Shown: positions 46,176 through 58,062 of the stretch, one piece after another
How positions within the stretch are numbered: position 1 is the first letter of the stretch
How the letters are laid out: each line of letters starts with the position of its first letter
DNA from: Cordia subcordata
Lineage: Eukaryota; Streptophyta; Magnoliopsida; Boraginales; Cordiaceae
DNA: 64,000 nt
NCBI GenBank assembly: GCA_028554755.1
Contig: JAPTOF010000015.1
Span: forward strand, 10,396,501 to 10,460,500
Direction: 5' to 3'
Made by a program: the position numbers and the translations under genes
Notes under the pieces: generated by a model
What the model saw: only the letters and a program-made list of their open reading frames with translations
Databases searched by the model: none
Told to the model about the DNA's origin: nothing

Positions 46176-47325
46176 AAAAACTTCCTCAAACTCCCAGTAC
46201 GCCTGCAAACACTCCTCTTTCTCTTTCAAATTTCTTTTCCCCTCTCCAAACCTATGCACAAGCTACCCAGTCAACACAATCTTCCCCTCAACCTTCCCAA
46301 TCTTCTCAAAAGAGTCCTTCACTCCTAAAAAGCCAATATATCTTCAAGAATTCCTTCAATCTATACTGGATTGACCAAAAATATTCCCATATCAAAGACC
46401 CTTGGTTCCTTCTCAAATAATTCTTTTTCCCTCACTGCTTTCAAACTTCTGATAGTCTCAAGTCTCAAAAGTATTATGAGTTCATCCTCGTCGATACCGA
46501 CTCTATCAAGGTCATTCATAATAAAAATTCAGATGGTCAAATTACCTATTCAAAAATCCGCATAAAAAAAGTCCTTTCATCTGCAGACTGGAAAGCCCCT
46601 CTTTCCAAGTCCAAACCTTTCTCTCAAAAATTCTCCCCCCCTGGTTTTAATTATTTCGAATATCAAAAAGCCTGGAATGTTGTTTTCCTCTTCCAAAACA
46701 AAATCCATCAGTATTTTTGGTTTCTTTTCTTCTGCAAACAATTCAAACTTGAAGACACCCCTCTTTGGTTCCGAGATTGGTGGAATCTTTTTGGTCCAAC
46801 AATTCAAATTTTTCCACAAATTATTTCTCAATTTTTCTAGGATTGGCCATTGTCATATCGTTCCCCTCCAAAGTGTTTATTTTTCAATCCTCTTTTCGTT
46901 TTTTGTGCCCAGTTCAACGTCTCACAGATTCTTTCATAGGAATTGCAAATCAAGCCTGCAAGCAGAACTAATCCTTCCTATATTTCAAGAAATGTCAACA
47001 TCAAATGGTGGGATGGATTCAATTGCTCCAAATTTGCTAAAAGCGAGCTGGAAGAATGGCTTTCAGTTCATCCAGATTCTACCTCAGTGGTGTCCAAGTT
47101 CAAAGTCAATTTCTGGCCAAGAAGGCACAACTTCAAGCTCAACTTGTGTCAGCACCAAACTCAAAAACATACAAACGTCTTCTAAAAGCCTACCTCAAAG
47201 AATTTGGGAATGATGAAGACGATGAAGAAGAAGATCTCCCCCAAACTCCTCAAAGTTCATCACAAGATCCAAACCAAAACGAAGATGACTATTTCGGAAT
47301 CGACACTTCAGCATTCGATTACTGA
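46064..47325 (+). pseudogene. Second ORF of the caulimovirid insertion, broken
   Basis: An ATG at 46064 opens a new frame that overlaps the last 112 bases of the polyprotein frame. The start is Ser/Pro/Gln-rich. The frame stops at 46418. Similar sequence continues in other frames with breaks near 46430, 46838, 46938 and 47090, and ends with an acidic tail at 47200-47325. A downstream ORF of unknown function that overlaps or follows the polyprotein is described for florendoviruses, which are widespread as integrated copies in angiosperms. That assignment is an inference from layout. I do not know the function. Confidence 0.6.
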
Positions 47326-47350
47326 GAACATATCCAAAAAAGAGATGTCC

Positions 47351-47360
47351 GTGACGTCAG
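47351..47360. promoter_or_regulatory. TGACGTCA palindrome downstream of the viral ORFs
   Basis: GTGACGTCAG lies 25 bases after the last viral frame. TGACG sites of the as-1 type are found in caulimovirid promoters, so this could be part of the old viral intergenic region. A TATA-like 'ctattaatatagg' follows at about 47448-47460. Confidence 0.35.
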
Positions 47361-47460
47361 TGGTGAAAGCGGTCATGTGCACTCTCCAAAAGTTACTTCT
47401 CCAAAGGTGAATAGTCTCGGACCCATGACTTCGCCACCTGCAAATTCTATTAATATAGGA

Positions 47461-48180
47461 ACAATCTTTCTAAAATACATAGAAATTAGTGAACATGCAT
47501 AGAAAGGCTCAAACTTTGTTACATACTACCTCAATGAACAAGTACCAAAAGAATCGAATGGCATACTAGCTATGAAGACCTTAAGTATTTATTTTAACTT
47601 TGTTCTTGTTAAGTTGCTCTTAGTTGATGGTCATTGTTATGAGCTCAAATATCTTTGCATGACATTTTTACATTTTCACATTTTTTACGCGAGTGAGTTC
47701 ATCTTTTATTTACAAGTTTACTTATTTTTAGTATATGGTATATGGAATATCATGTGCATAAGTTTGATATCTTAAAATCCTAATATATTTTTCAAAATGT
47801 GTATAACATATGAGCATATGTTCCCCAAAGCCATTTTTCTCTATAGTATTTTTCAAGTAGAAGTGCTTTTATCCCATCTAGTTGGGTTTCAAAATGTTTT
47901 ACATCTTTTGGTTAAAACACGTGCTTTTGAAGTATATATAGATACGTGTTTATATGTATATATCTTATATCTATTTTGTAGTAAAATGTTCACTTGATTT
48001 GATTATAACTATGCACTATAGGTGTTTTAATGTGTATCTCAACTTGATTATCTTGGAAATAGGTAAATATGTATATATGAGTACATTTATATGTATGCGT
48101 GTTATATTTTTAAGATAAAATTTGAAAATAGATTTGCATTAAATGATTTATTTTGAAGATCTTAACTTCCATTAATGAGA
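47461..48180. other. Non-coding gap
   Basis: Several T-rich open frames of 60-70 codons without recognisable domains. Nothing is called. Confidence 0.4.
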
Positions 48181-49230
48181 TAGGATGTTTTAGTGCATGG
48201 TTGGTGTCTTGAGCAAACTCTTTCCTTCAAAAAATGCGCAAATGGTGTTGATTTGATGTTTTGAAAAAGTTTTATAAAAAGTTAATTAGTTTTTTTTTCG
48301 CGAATCTATCAGTACAGGTCAATAGTTTTGGTTAACCTATAAGATCGACCAATTTGGTTAGAATGTTCGTTTCTGTTATTGATCGATAGTGTTGATCAAC
48401 TGGTAGGGTTTACCTTTTTGGTCAGTGAGTGCATTTTTTGTTACAGGTCAATAGTGTTGGTTGACCAATGATGTCAACCTGTAGGTGTAATCTTGGTTTT
48501 AAAACCAATGTTGTTGACCTGTAGGTGCAGACTTGTTTTTAAAACTAACCATTGGAAATTTTACTTTTGGCAATTATAAATGCACCTCGTTCTCTCAAAC
48601 GCAAAAACAACTTGGTCCAAGCTATCTTTGCAATCTATAAGCATTCAAAGTTATTCTTCAAACATTCTTCTATCATTCATTGCTTGCATTAACTCTTGCA
48701 TTCATTGATCAAGTTCCATTGAGCTCATAAATTGCTTATTTACTTTGAGCAATATAGGAAAGTATTTATAGCTCTTGTATTCTTGCTCTTGAGAGTTTGT
48801 AAACCAAACAATTCTACTAATTGGTTGAGATTTTCACTCTTGGGTAGACTAGAGTGTGAGATCATTCTTATTAAAAGTGAAGGGATTAAAATCCTCAAGT
48901 GTTGGAAGAACACTAAAGGTTGTGGTCATTGTTCTACACTTCTACAACATATTAAGCAAGAAGCCGATTCACTAGTGAAGCCCTTGAAACCCTAAAGGAG
49001 ACCTTTGGTAGTGGACTAGGCCCTCGGGAAGTTCAAATCACTCTAAATCATTGCGTTTGATGTTCTAACTCTCAAACTCTTTATTTTCAAGTGTTATTAT
49101 CTTGAATATTTGATATACGTGTCTATTGTAATCATTGATTATTTATATTACTTGAAAAAGAGTTTTAATTGATTATTTCTTCCATTAATCTAATTCAACC
49201 CCCCTTGTTGGGTTCATTCTCTGCGCAACA
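48181..49230 (-). repeat. LTR-like repeat, right copy of an inverted pair
   Basis: On the minus strand it starts TGTTGCGCAGAGAATG at 49230, then 'aaggggggttgaattagattaatgg', and aligns with the copy at 39930. It contains a run of phrases such as 'ggttgaccaatgatgtcaacctgtagg' (48300-48540), most of them imperfect palindromes around GGTCAACC/GGTCGACC. The left end is not resolved. The 87-codon plus frame at 48732-48995 lies inside it and is not a gene. Confidence 0.65.
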
Positions 49231-50361
49231 TACATGTATATATACAGACACACTACGAATTTCAGTTTGAGCATTGAATATCAAATGGTATTCCCACATT
49301 AACAAATTTTGTAACTAATAAATATGTGTATCAATTTTTAAAAAATTTGATATCCACTTTTAAATTTGAGCTATATATAGTCTAGAAATCAATAGATACG
49401 TGTTATTTAAACTGTATTAGTTATATAGTTAGTTAGTTAGTTAGTTATGTTAGTTAGTAGAATTATTCTTTATCTTTATATATTAAGTTAAAAAAACAAA
49501 TACTATTCATGTTTTTTCTTGTGTTTTGAAAATCAATATTAATTCCACTCTTTAGTATTTCTTATCAAGTGACACATGCATATTACTAAATGAGCTACTA
49601 ATTGATGATTTACCAATTAATAGATTAAAAATATTAGTTGTAAATAGTATAATATGATCCATTTTTAAAACTAAATTCTAAATAATTTAGCAATTATTAG
49701 ATAAATTTTGTTCATATTCTGTTATTTATATTTGTTACATTTGGTCTCAATTCAAAATTAAATATTGAGATTTAACTTTTCTTTCATGAATAATTATAGT
49801 GATATGTTTTGCATTTGTAATAGAAACATATGCTTTGGGAGATAAAAACAAATATATTTTTTTGTAGGAATAGATATATATGACTTTCTATCTATATTTG
49901 TTATAGAACATTTTTGAATATATATTATAGTATTTTAACTATTATTTATGTAATAAATAATTAATATTTATTATATGATAATTTGCTTAAGTCTCATTTT
50001 TTTTATGAATCTTATATCTTTTTTTACCTTTGTAACTTGATATTATTTATGAAATTATATTTTTGTTAGTGTTTACTCTTCTATTTTTTAATTTTCTTTA
50101 TTTTTCTAAAAAATTATTTGTAATTTTAAAGAATTATCCTGTGCATCACACTGGTATGGATCTAGTTAAAAAGTATATTTGGATGGTTGTGTGCTTCGCC
50201 ATAAACCTTAATTGCAAGTGGCAACTTCATGGTAGTTACTTTTGAAGATGCACAAAAATCAATGTATCATTGTTGCATTTCTTTGAGACAACATATCCAT
50301 GGAAGTTCCACAATAGTTATTTTCTTTACCAAACATTCCTTTCTCTGGAAATTCTAGATTG
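49231..50361. other. Non-coding gap upstream of the PLATZ relic
   Basis: AT-rich, with a (TTAG)n microsatellite at 49426-49460. The first exon of the PLATZ relic may lie at the right end, but I cannot define it. Confidence 0.4.
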
Positions 50362-50890
50362 TGCAAAAACCACAAAAGAGTTTACAAAACTCACTTTTGC
50401 TGCGATTGCAAGAGTGGTGCTTATTGTGATAAGTGTTATGCTATGCATGAAAATCATCATGTTCTGCAGGTGAGTTTGCAATCTCTTCCTTATACATACA
50501 TACATACATACATACATACATACAACATACATACATAATCTTTGTAATGTTAATTTTTTTATTTTTGTAATGTTAATTTTTTTAATTTTTGTCTTACATT
50601 GGTATGTAATGGTTAGTATTGATGATTGTTCTCATACGCTATAGTTGCTTCACACAAACCAGTAATTCAAATTAGTGACATTGCAATGTGATTTGATATT
50701 AGCAGGATTCATCCATTCTCTATCAACTCGAGCCATGCTATATGTCTCAATTCAAAGGAAAGCACCCGAGGTTCAAGAGAATTGTATTTCAAAAGACTTT
50801 TATGCAAAATTTGTAAAGGAAAAATAATGAGCAATGAGTACGATTTTTGTTCAATTATTTGCAAAATTAAACATGTCCATGCAGAACTAG
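50362..50890 (+). pseudogene. PLATZ zinc-finger protein pseudogene
   Basis: The first exon part, 50362-50469, reads CKNHKRVYKTHFCCDCKSGA and on to HENHHVLQ. That gives C-x2-H-x8-C-x2-C-x5-C-x2-C-x3-H-x2-H, close to the first PLATZ finger, with a donor CAG|GTGAGT. The second part, about 50645-50890, holds HKPVIQISDIAM, a TGA stop at 50689, FDISRIHPFSINSS, then CKICKGKIMSNEYDFCSIIC. That last stretch is exactly C-x2-C-x11-C-x3-C, the second PLATZ signature. A donor-like CTAG|GTAAAG follows at 50891. The join between the two parts is out of phase by one base at the only AG available. PLATZ proteins are plant-specific A/T-rich-DNA-binding repressors in the nucleus. The N-terminus is not found. 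The stop and the phase error make it a pseudogene. Confidence 0.8.
50492..50537. repeat. (ATAC)n microsatellite
   Basis: Lies in the putative intron of the PLATZ relic. Confidence 0.95.
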
Positions 50891-50894
50891 GTAA

Positions 50895-51919
50895 AGTGAT
50901 CCTTTTGAGATAGAAGAAGGTGATGCAAAGACAAACAAGTTGGTCACCATGACACCCTCAACCATATCATGCAATAGCTTACCCTACCTAAAAGAAGAAG
51001 GAAAAACAAACTGTCAAAGCCCTCTAGATTAATATTTTTGGATTAATTTCTATTACTTTGTCTAATATATGTAGTGTATTTCTCATAGTTGATAGACTAG
51101 AGCTCTAATATTTCAAATTAGGAGCACATACATAACGGTGTCTATTTCTCATATTTGAGAGACTCTTAACGTTTCATTGGTTGGGGAAAAAATAAGAGTA
51201 AAGCTAGTCACATTTATAGCTTAGCTTCATATGTTTCGTTTCATCAAACTATTGATATGTAATAGTTACTTTTATATCTCAGAATGCAACATCAATATAG
51301 AGAAATGCATAACTTCATATGTTTCGTTTCATCAAACTATTGATAGGTACAATGCCTTTTTATAGTATAGGATATGTGTTGATTTAGAATTCTATTTAAT
51401 GAAATCTAGATAAACAACTTATAAGAAAATACATATGGACTAGAAAAACCAATAGATGTATAGATTATAACAAAAGTAATATTGAACAACTTAAATTACT
51501 CCAGATTATGTTACAATGATAGAAACATATTAAACAAAACAAGGCCATCTGGAAAGTCAGCAATGTGAAGATCCATAAGGCAGTCGGCTGAATTGCTTCC
51601 TTAGAATAAATGTATGCAGGCCTTTACTAACCTCTGCTTTATCAATGAATTCGTGATTTTTTTAGGCTTATTATATCGTTCATTAGTGACTGAAATTAAC
51701 AACAAAAAAATTGATGGTTAACTAGAATTAAAAGCAATTTCTAGTAGTATATTCTCTCTATATATGTAAAAAAAAATGGTGAAGCTAAAAATTAAAATTG
51801 TCTTTCACAAAGCACAATCAAGTTTTGGTGCAATCAATTGGACGAATTGAGAATAATTAAAAACCAAAAGTTGTATGTTGGTTTAAACTTCCAATTTCTC
51901 CACGCTGGAGCTTAATGTT
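50895..51919. other. Non-coding gap, possible C-terminal exon of the PLATZ relic
   Basis: Positions 50915-51040 read, in one frame, FEIEEGDAKTNKLVTMTPST up to a stop. This could be a last exon but shows no domain. The phrase 'acttcatatgtttcgtttcatcaaactattgat' occurs twice (51224 and 51312). Confidence 0.35.
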
Positions 51920-52162
51920 CACTACTAGAAAATTTTTTATTAAAGGCGAAAGAATCCATCACTATTCTATCGTTAAATGAGATTTAGTAACAGATATTTT
52001 TCATCTTCAAAATCATCGTCTCTAAACGAAGTTTGGTCACTATTTCATCTCTAATTTAGCATCCAACAAGATTCGTTTCGCATCCATCTCTAATTTAGCG
52101 TCTGACAAGATTCGTTTTAGTACAAAAGGGTGTTGGTGGAAATCAATGTTTCTAATATTGTA
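51920..52162 (+). mobile_element. CACTA transposon terminus
   Basis: CACTACTAGAAAATTTT begins at 51920, the standard start of CACTA (En/Spm) elements. It is followed by subterminal tandem copies: 'catctctaatttagc(a/g)tc...acaagattcgttt' occurs twice at 52044-52120. No opposite end (TAGTG) was found within the window, so only one end is present or it is truncated. The hAT element at 52171 sits just inside it. Confidence 0.65.
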
Positions 52163-52170
52163 ACTGCAAC
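52163..52170. repeat. Target-site duplication of the hAT element, left
   Basis: ACTGCAAC, repeated at 56701-56708. Confidence 0.95.
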
Positions 52171-55100
52171 TAGGGGTGAGCAGTCGGTTATTAACCAAAC
52201 CGAACCGAACCAAACCGAAAATATTTTTTATCTTCAAAATCGAACCGAATTACTTGGAAACTGAAAAAACAGAAACCGAAATGCATTTTGGTCTATTCGA
52301 TTCGGTTTGGTGAAAACTGAAATTAAACAAATAAAAACTAAAAATGAAAACTAATACATTTTTTTATTAAAATACAACAAAACCTAAATCAAACAATCTT
52401 ATTCATTAATCTATATCATATATAATAGAACATTTAAGTTTGTTACAAATTAAAAAGCTCAATTAATCTATATAAACATAAATTATATAACATAAATGCA
52501 CTTAATGTAATATAAAGTCCTAACAAATGAAATAAAAATTTAAATTTTTAAAATTCTCAAAAACATAAAATGTAATATAAGGTCATATAGTCCCAATTCA
52601 AGTTACAACATCAAATACAACATGCTTAAATCTCCATAACAAGAAACATAACATTTAAATTAATAGTTCTAACAACATTAACATTAAAAAGTCCCAACAT
52701 TTTCAACTATTCAAATAACAATAAAAGTCCCAACAATATAAGTGGTTCTCTTCAATTAATTCGATAGTTCATATAATCTCAAGTGCTGGCTCCAAAGCAA
52801 CATTTTGCAATTCTTAAAATAAACCAAATTTACAAATCAATAATAAAAGTAAAAAGTAAATAAATCAAAAGGAAGCAAAAATAAACTAAATACATAACGT
52901 ATCACCTTTTTCAGTTTTCTCAATCTCTTGTAGGTCTTCTTCAACATTGATTGGTACCGATGATGGACGAAGCCAATCTTGTGCACATATCAAAGCTTGT
53001 GCCAATTTAGGACTTAAAGAGCTTTTAAATACATCAAGAACATGACCCCTAGTGCTAAATGTAGACTCTGATGCAACAGTCGAGATTGGAATGGCCAATA
53101 TATCTCTAACCATAATAGAAAGGATAGGAAATTTGGAGCCATTAATCTTCCACCACTCTAATATGTCAAACTCATCATTTTCTTATTCAATGTCTGCACC
53201 AAGATACTTATCCAACTCTAATTTACTACTACTCCCTCCACGCTTCTCTATTTTGCATTTCTTGTAATATTGATTCATATTAATCCATGCCTTCTTTGCA
53301 AGATGATTAGTTTCCATACTTAAATCTATATCCTGATCACTTCCTTTCCCACTTTCTTCTTCAAGTGTCAGCTTGTTTTTGTACTCATGAAACAAAGAAC
53401 AACTCAACTCTTTAATATTATTCCCCATTTCAGGTCCTATTTCACCAGGATACATCATGGAAATGGCAAATTCCAGATGGTCCAACTTTTGTCAAGGATT
53501 AAGTACAATAGCTAAATAAATCAGCGGATTCATCATTTTAGGATCCCCCAATATTTGTCAAATTTTTGTTTCATCTTCAATGCCATCATTTTTACATCTT
53601 GATCATTCTCATCCAACATCTCTTGCAATAGTGTATGAACCCCAAAAATTTCTTGGAAAAATCTATTAGAGGTAACATACAAAGAACCAAAAACTTTTAA
53701 AGTAAGTGAATAAAAAACTCTCAAGTAGACCAACATTCTTCTAGCATTAGCCCAATCATCACTAGAAGGCACTCCATGAAATTCATCCTCTAACTCATAT
53801 CTAAATGCAGGTTCTTGATCTTCAAAACTTTTAAATGCAAGTTCATATTTCTCAGTTGTTTCTATCATTAAATAAGTTGAGTTCCACCTTGTAGACCCAT
53901 CTAGGCACAATGAGCTTTTACATTGAACTTTTTCACTTTCAGCACACTCTTTAAACTTCCTCAACCTAGCTGGAAATTGCCTAACAAAATGTACAGCATC
54001 TCTAATTCGTTGCACCGAATCCCCAATCTCCTTCAATCCATCATTAACCACCAAATTAACTATGTGAGCAATGCATTTCATGTGAAGATTAACACATTTC
54101 ATAATGCCAGTTCCCCATTGATTAATCTTTTCTCTTAGAAACCCAATTGCAACATCATTAGAAATTGCATTATCAACTATCACTGTGACCAACTTATCAA
54201 TTCCCCCAATCATTCAAGCAACCCACAATTTCTCTACCCATGTTCTTTCCCTTGTGACTAGAAATTGGACAAAAATTAATTATCTTTTTGTGCAATTTCC
54301 ACCTATTGTCAATCCAATGAGCTGTGAGGCATGTAAAATTAAATTTTTGTTGTGATGTCCAAAGTGAGACACACTCTTTGATTAGTCTCTTTGAACATTT
54401 TTTTCAACTTTAACTTCTCAGAAAAATAAAGTTCATAACAATCCTCGACACTGTCCAACGTGAAGGAATACGAAACCTAGGGCATGCTTGAGACATGAAA
54501 TGTCTAAAACCAAAACCCTCAGAAAACTTAAAAGGTAGCTCATCAACAATAATCATGAAAATAAATGCTTTTCTTGTGGCCTCTTGGTCAAATCTCCATG
54601 TCCCTAAAGTATAGTCTCGATTATCTCCTATTTGACCCGTTAAAGAGGCTTGCAAACTCAATTGTGTTTGCTTTGTGTCTATACTATGAGGAAATTTTTT
54701 GCAATTTGACATATGAGATCTTAATGCAGTAGTCCCATTTTTCTTTGGATTGCAACAAAATTCTCTAGCACAGTAATTGCACTTACCTTTTTTCTCTCCT
54801 TCATTAGTGGTAAACTTAGTGAAGTGATCCCATACCTCTGATGTCGATTTCATGCCTTTTCTTTTTGGTTTTGAAGTAGCTACTGTGCCAGCTTCACTTG
54901 TAGGTTGAGGCTGAGAGCTTTCCATATTCTTCTTAACATTATCTGACTCACCAACTTGTGACATCTATATCAAATGCAGTAACAAGATAGAATATTAAAT
55001 CATTTATGAGTTTTCAGAAGGGAAATGCTCATGTGTAGCTACCATTCTTTAATATATAAAGTAGATACCATTAAACTAATATCAAAATTCCACATATGAC

Positions 55101-56700
55101 ACAGGTCAGTCACCATTAAAATAAAATATGCAAAGGAGCATGATATATATAATTTAGTCAACAATGTGTATACATCATAATTCTATAATAGGATAGAATA
55201 ATTGGATAGTTGTAGGTCTTGCAAGATATAACATCAACAAAACAACAGTGCAGCACTAGTGAATGCTTAAAGACTTAGAGCCTGTTTGGCAGTGCTTATA
55301 AGCACTTTGTATGAAAAGCCTTGTGAAGACTGCTTTTCGTCAAATAGGCAGTTAATTAGGATGTTATAAGAATCAAGTTCAATGATACCATCAAATAAAA
55401 AGAAACAACAAAAACTATTCGTACAAATCCACAATATCTAATGCTAATATAACACTAAAATTATTTTAAATCCATAAGAAAAAAGAATAAAAACCAATAT
55501 ATAACATAGAAAACACATATAGCAACTAAGAGTTCAGTTTTTAATCATAATTAGGCCAACAACACCTGATTAAGATGTGCTTAAAACATTAAACAAATAG
55601 TTTGGTCTATTTCGTTAATTACTAGCTTCAAATAACCAAGAGTGTTTGAAATGAAAAATAATGCAAATAATCATCCATTCAATTCCAATTGTAAAGTCTA
55701 ACATTTATCATGCATTAAATGATAATATTGTTTAATATCCTATGAAATATAAAGCAAATACCATCAGATAAAAGATTGCATTTATTCTTCTTGATCTCTG
55801 ATTTATATTATATTATACACCAGCTCACAACTCTCCCTCTTTCATACATAAGTACTAGCTAAACAAAATAAGCTCAGCACACACCACATTAGCCAAAGTT
55901 TTCTCCTTCACCAAGCTTTTCACCCAGCTCCTCACTTCCCTAATCACACCAATGAAGCTAGTAGCTCGACCCAAAAACCTAAGAATAAGCAGCTGTTGCT
56001 AAACTCAGCTTATCAGCGAAGCAAGGCAACCAAAACAGCAGCTGATTCTTGTCAAAGTTTTAAGTTTTAAGTTTCTCAAAGGATTTTCGAAGCAAAAAAG
56101 AAAAGAATAGAGAAAGAGGAGGAGGAGGAGGTGTTGCTAGTAAATAGACCTGCTCCTCGTCCATCGTGACTCGTGAGTCCACCATCGAGAGCTTGAGGAG
56201 AGGGAGACGAGGGAGAGACTCAAAATGGTAGAGCTTGACGGGTGCTGAGAAAGCCTTTGAGTTTCGGACTTGAGAGATTAGAGAGGGGAGAGTGGTGGCC
56301 AGGAGAAAGAGAGAGTGTTTAGCGTTCTAAGGTTAGGAAAACTGGAAAAAGAAATTAGGAAAACTGGAAAAGTCTACAACTTTAGAGTGTATAAAAGCTA
56401 AATGTTTCAAAATTAAATATTTGAGAATATAAATGATAATATATATAATATATTTGATAATATGTAATTATATATTATATATATAATATTAAATATTTTT
56501 TAATATATAAATACTATTCGGTTAATTTGGCCTATTCGGTTAATTTTTTGGCTCACTAGACCAAACCAAATAAGCCGAATATTTTTTAAAAAGAAAAATC
56601 GAACCGAACCTAACCGAATAGACCGATTAACTGAACCGAATAAACCGAAATCAATTTGGTTTGGTTCGGTTAGGTTCGGTTCGGTTTTTACTCACCCCTA
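52171..56700 (-). mobile_element. hAT transposon with intact ends
   Basis: 4530 bp, ends TAGGGGTGAGCAG (left) and, in reverse complement, TAGGGGTGAGTAA (right). It is flanked by the perfect eight-base duplication ACTGCAAC. Both ends are rich in ACCGAA/TTCGGT motifs, often as AACCGAACCGAACC. The minus strand codes for a BED-finger hAT transposase (54964 down to 52886) that is broken into at least four frames. The 1.7 kb between the right end and the BED exon is non-coding, with a possible leader near 56160. The clean ends and duplication suggest a younger insertion than most elements here. Confidence 0.93.
52886..54964 (-). pseudogene. hAT transposase (BED finger, RNase H-like core, dimerization domain), broken
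   Basis: The first frame (54964-54410, 184 aa) has a BED zinc finger: VWDHFTKF, then C62, C65, H84 and C88 (CNYC...HMSNC). A non-open stretch with stops follows (54410-54214), carrying WIDNRWKLHKK and GREIVGCL in shifted frames. The core frame (54213-53533, 226 aa) has VTVIVDNAISND and HMKCIAHIVNLVVNDGLKE, typical of hAT transposases, and CLDGSTRWNSTYLMI. The end (53485-53183 and 53113-52886) carries the dimerization motif AIPISTVASESTFST and SLSPKLAQALICAQDW. It would cut and paste the element. Frameshifts at about 54400, 53530 and 53150 prevent a full protein. Confidence 0.9.
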
Positions 56701-56708
56701 ACTGCAAC
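56701..56708. repeat. Target-site duplication of the hAT element, right
   Basis: ACTGCAAC, identical to 52163-52170. Confidence 0.95.
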
Positions 56709-57965
56709 TATGAAGTTTATATATGTATACAATTAGAATCAAATATTAAATTTTTATTTTTCTATAAATAAGTAGAGTAATAAATTTTTTTATTTAAAAA
56801 AGTCCATGTTTTTCTATTTAATTCATTAGCATCGATCCTCACCTATTAGTCATTTGCCTTTAGTAAAAGATGGTCCCCACTTAGGAAGACTGTCATTTAA
56901 TCAACCAACATGCGCATTGCATGAAGAGCCTCGATGTAGTCATGCATTCAACTGTTTGATTGGCAAAAAATCTGGTTAGCAATAGATTTCTTTTACTGAT
57001 AATCATCATTCGAAGGATTTTTGTAAAAGATATTATACTTTTTTAAAAAAAAAATATTATATTTTTAAACAATCTTAGAAAATATTGGTTTGGCATTTTT
57101 AGAAACATCAGAAGGTTTTCTGAAAGTGCTTGGAGTGTTTTACAAATGCTTCTCTATTTGTTTTTATTCTTTTGGGTCAAAGATCTCTCTTTCCAACATG
57201 TTTGCAATAAATTAGTTGTGTGACACTTTACTAGACTTGCCTTTTAACCAATATGATTTATTCTTTAGTTTTTTATATTCACCAAAAATGTGTTTGTCTT
57301 ATCTTGTGCATATCAAATATAAGATCATGTTTCCATAGGATTCTTTACACTTATTAGGTATGTAATAATTTATCATGTAGTTCTTGACATTCACCAAAAA
57401 TAGATATAATTTATTAATAATTTATTGAAAGCATGTTTCATGTAGCTAAAAGATCAAAAGAAGTCTTTTAAACATTGCTACTCAAGATTTATTGAAGTAA
57501 TCATGTACCCGTTTCATTCAAAAAAAAAAAAAAGAAAAAACTTTTTTTCCTACCAGGCCTATGAAATGCCTTAAAAAAATTTGTAGCTTTTAAAAACCTT
57601 TTGCTGTCACCATTTCGACTCGTGCATACCCTTTTGCTTCTCTTAGTCAATGTCTAAGCCTGCTTAAGACGTCTAATTTCTATATATGCATATAAGAAAA
57701 ATTATAGCGTCAAACTACTGTCTCAACTTTTCTACTTATAAGCAGGGAAGAAAGCAACAACAACAAGAAAAGCCACTTCTTCTACCACATTAAAGTGTTA
57801 TCAACAATTAATTAGGGGTCACATGTGAAAAAGGATGTTGAAAAATTAATCTTTATACATATATAGGACAATAAATTTCAAGGCTATGATATGATCCTAA
57901 TCTATTTCACCTAATATAATGTGGTTTAGGGTTGATCTCCATGTACTTATAGAAGCATTTTAGAA
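56709..57965. other. Non-coding gap right of the hAT element
   Basis: AT-rich sequence with no gene recognised. It may include the rest of the CACTA fragment, but no terminus was found. Confidence 0.4.
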
Positions 57966-57969
57966 GTAA

Positions 57970-58062
57970 ATTATTATTACTATTATTATGATTATTATTA
58001 TTATTATTGTTGTTGTTGTTGTTGTTGTTGTTGCTATTATTATTACTATTATTACTACTACT
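57970..58062. repeat. (ATT)n/(GTT)n microsatellite
   Basis: Mixed ATT, GTT and ACT trinucleotides. The 81-codon frame over it (Ile/Val runs) is not a gene. Confidence 0.95.

Noticed and set aside
49426..49460. Telomere-like repeat
   Set aside because: The unit is TTAG, not TTTAGGG. It is a short microsatellite.
55278..55340. hAT-type MITE nested in the hAT element ('gagcctgtttggcagtgctt')
   Set aside because: Only one end resembles a MITE terminus. No partner end or duplication found.
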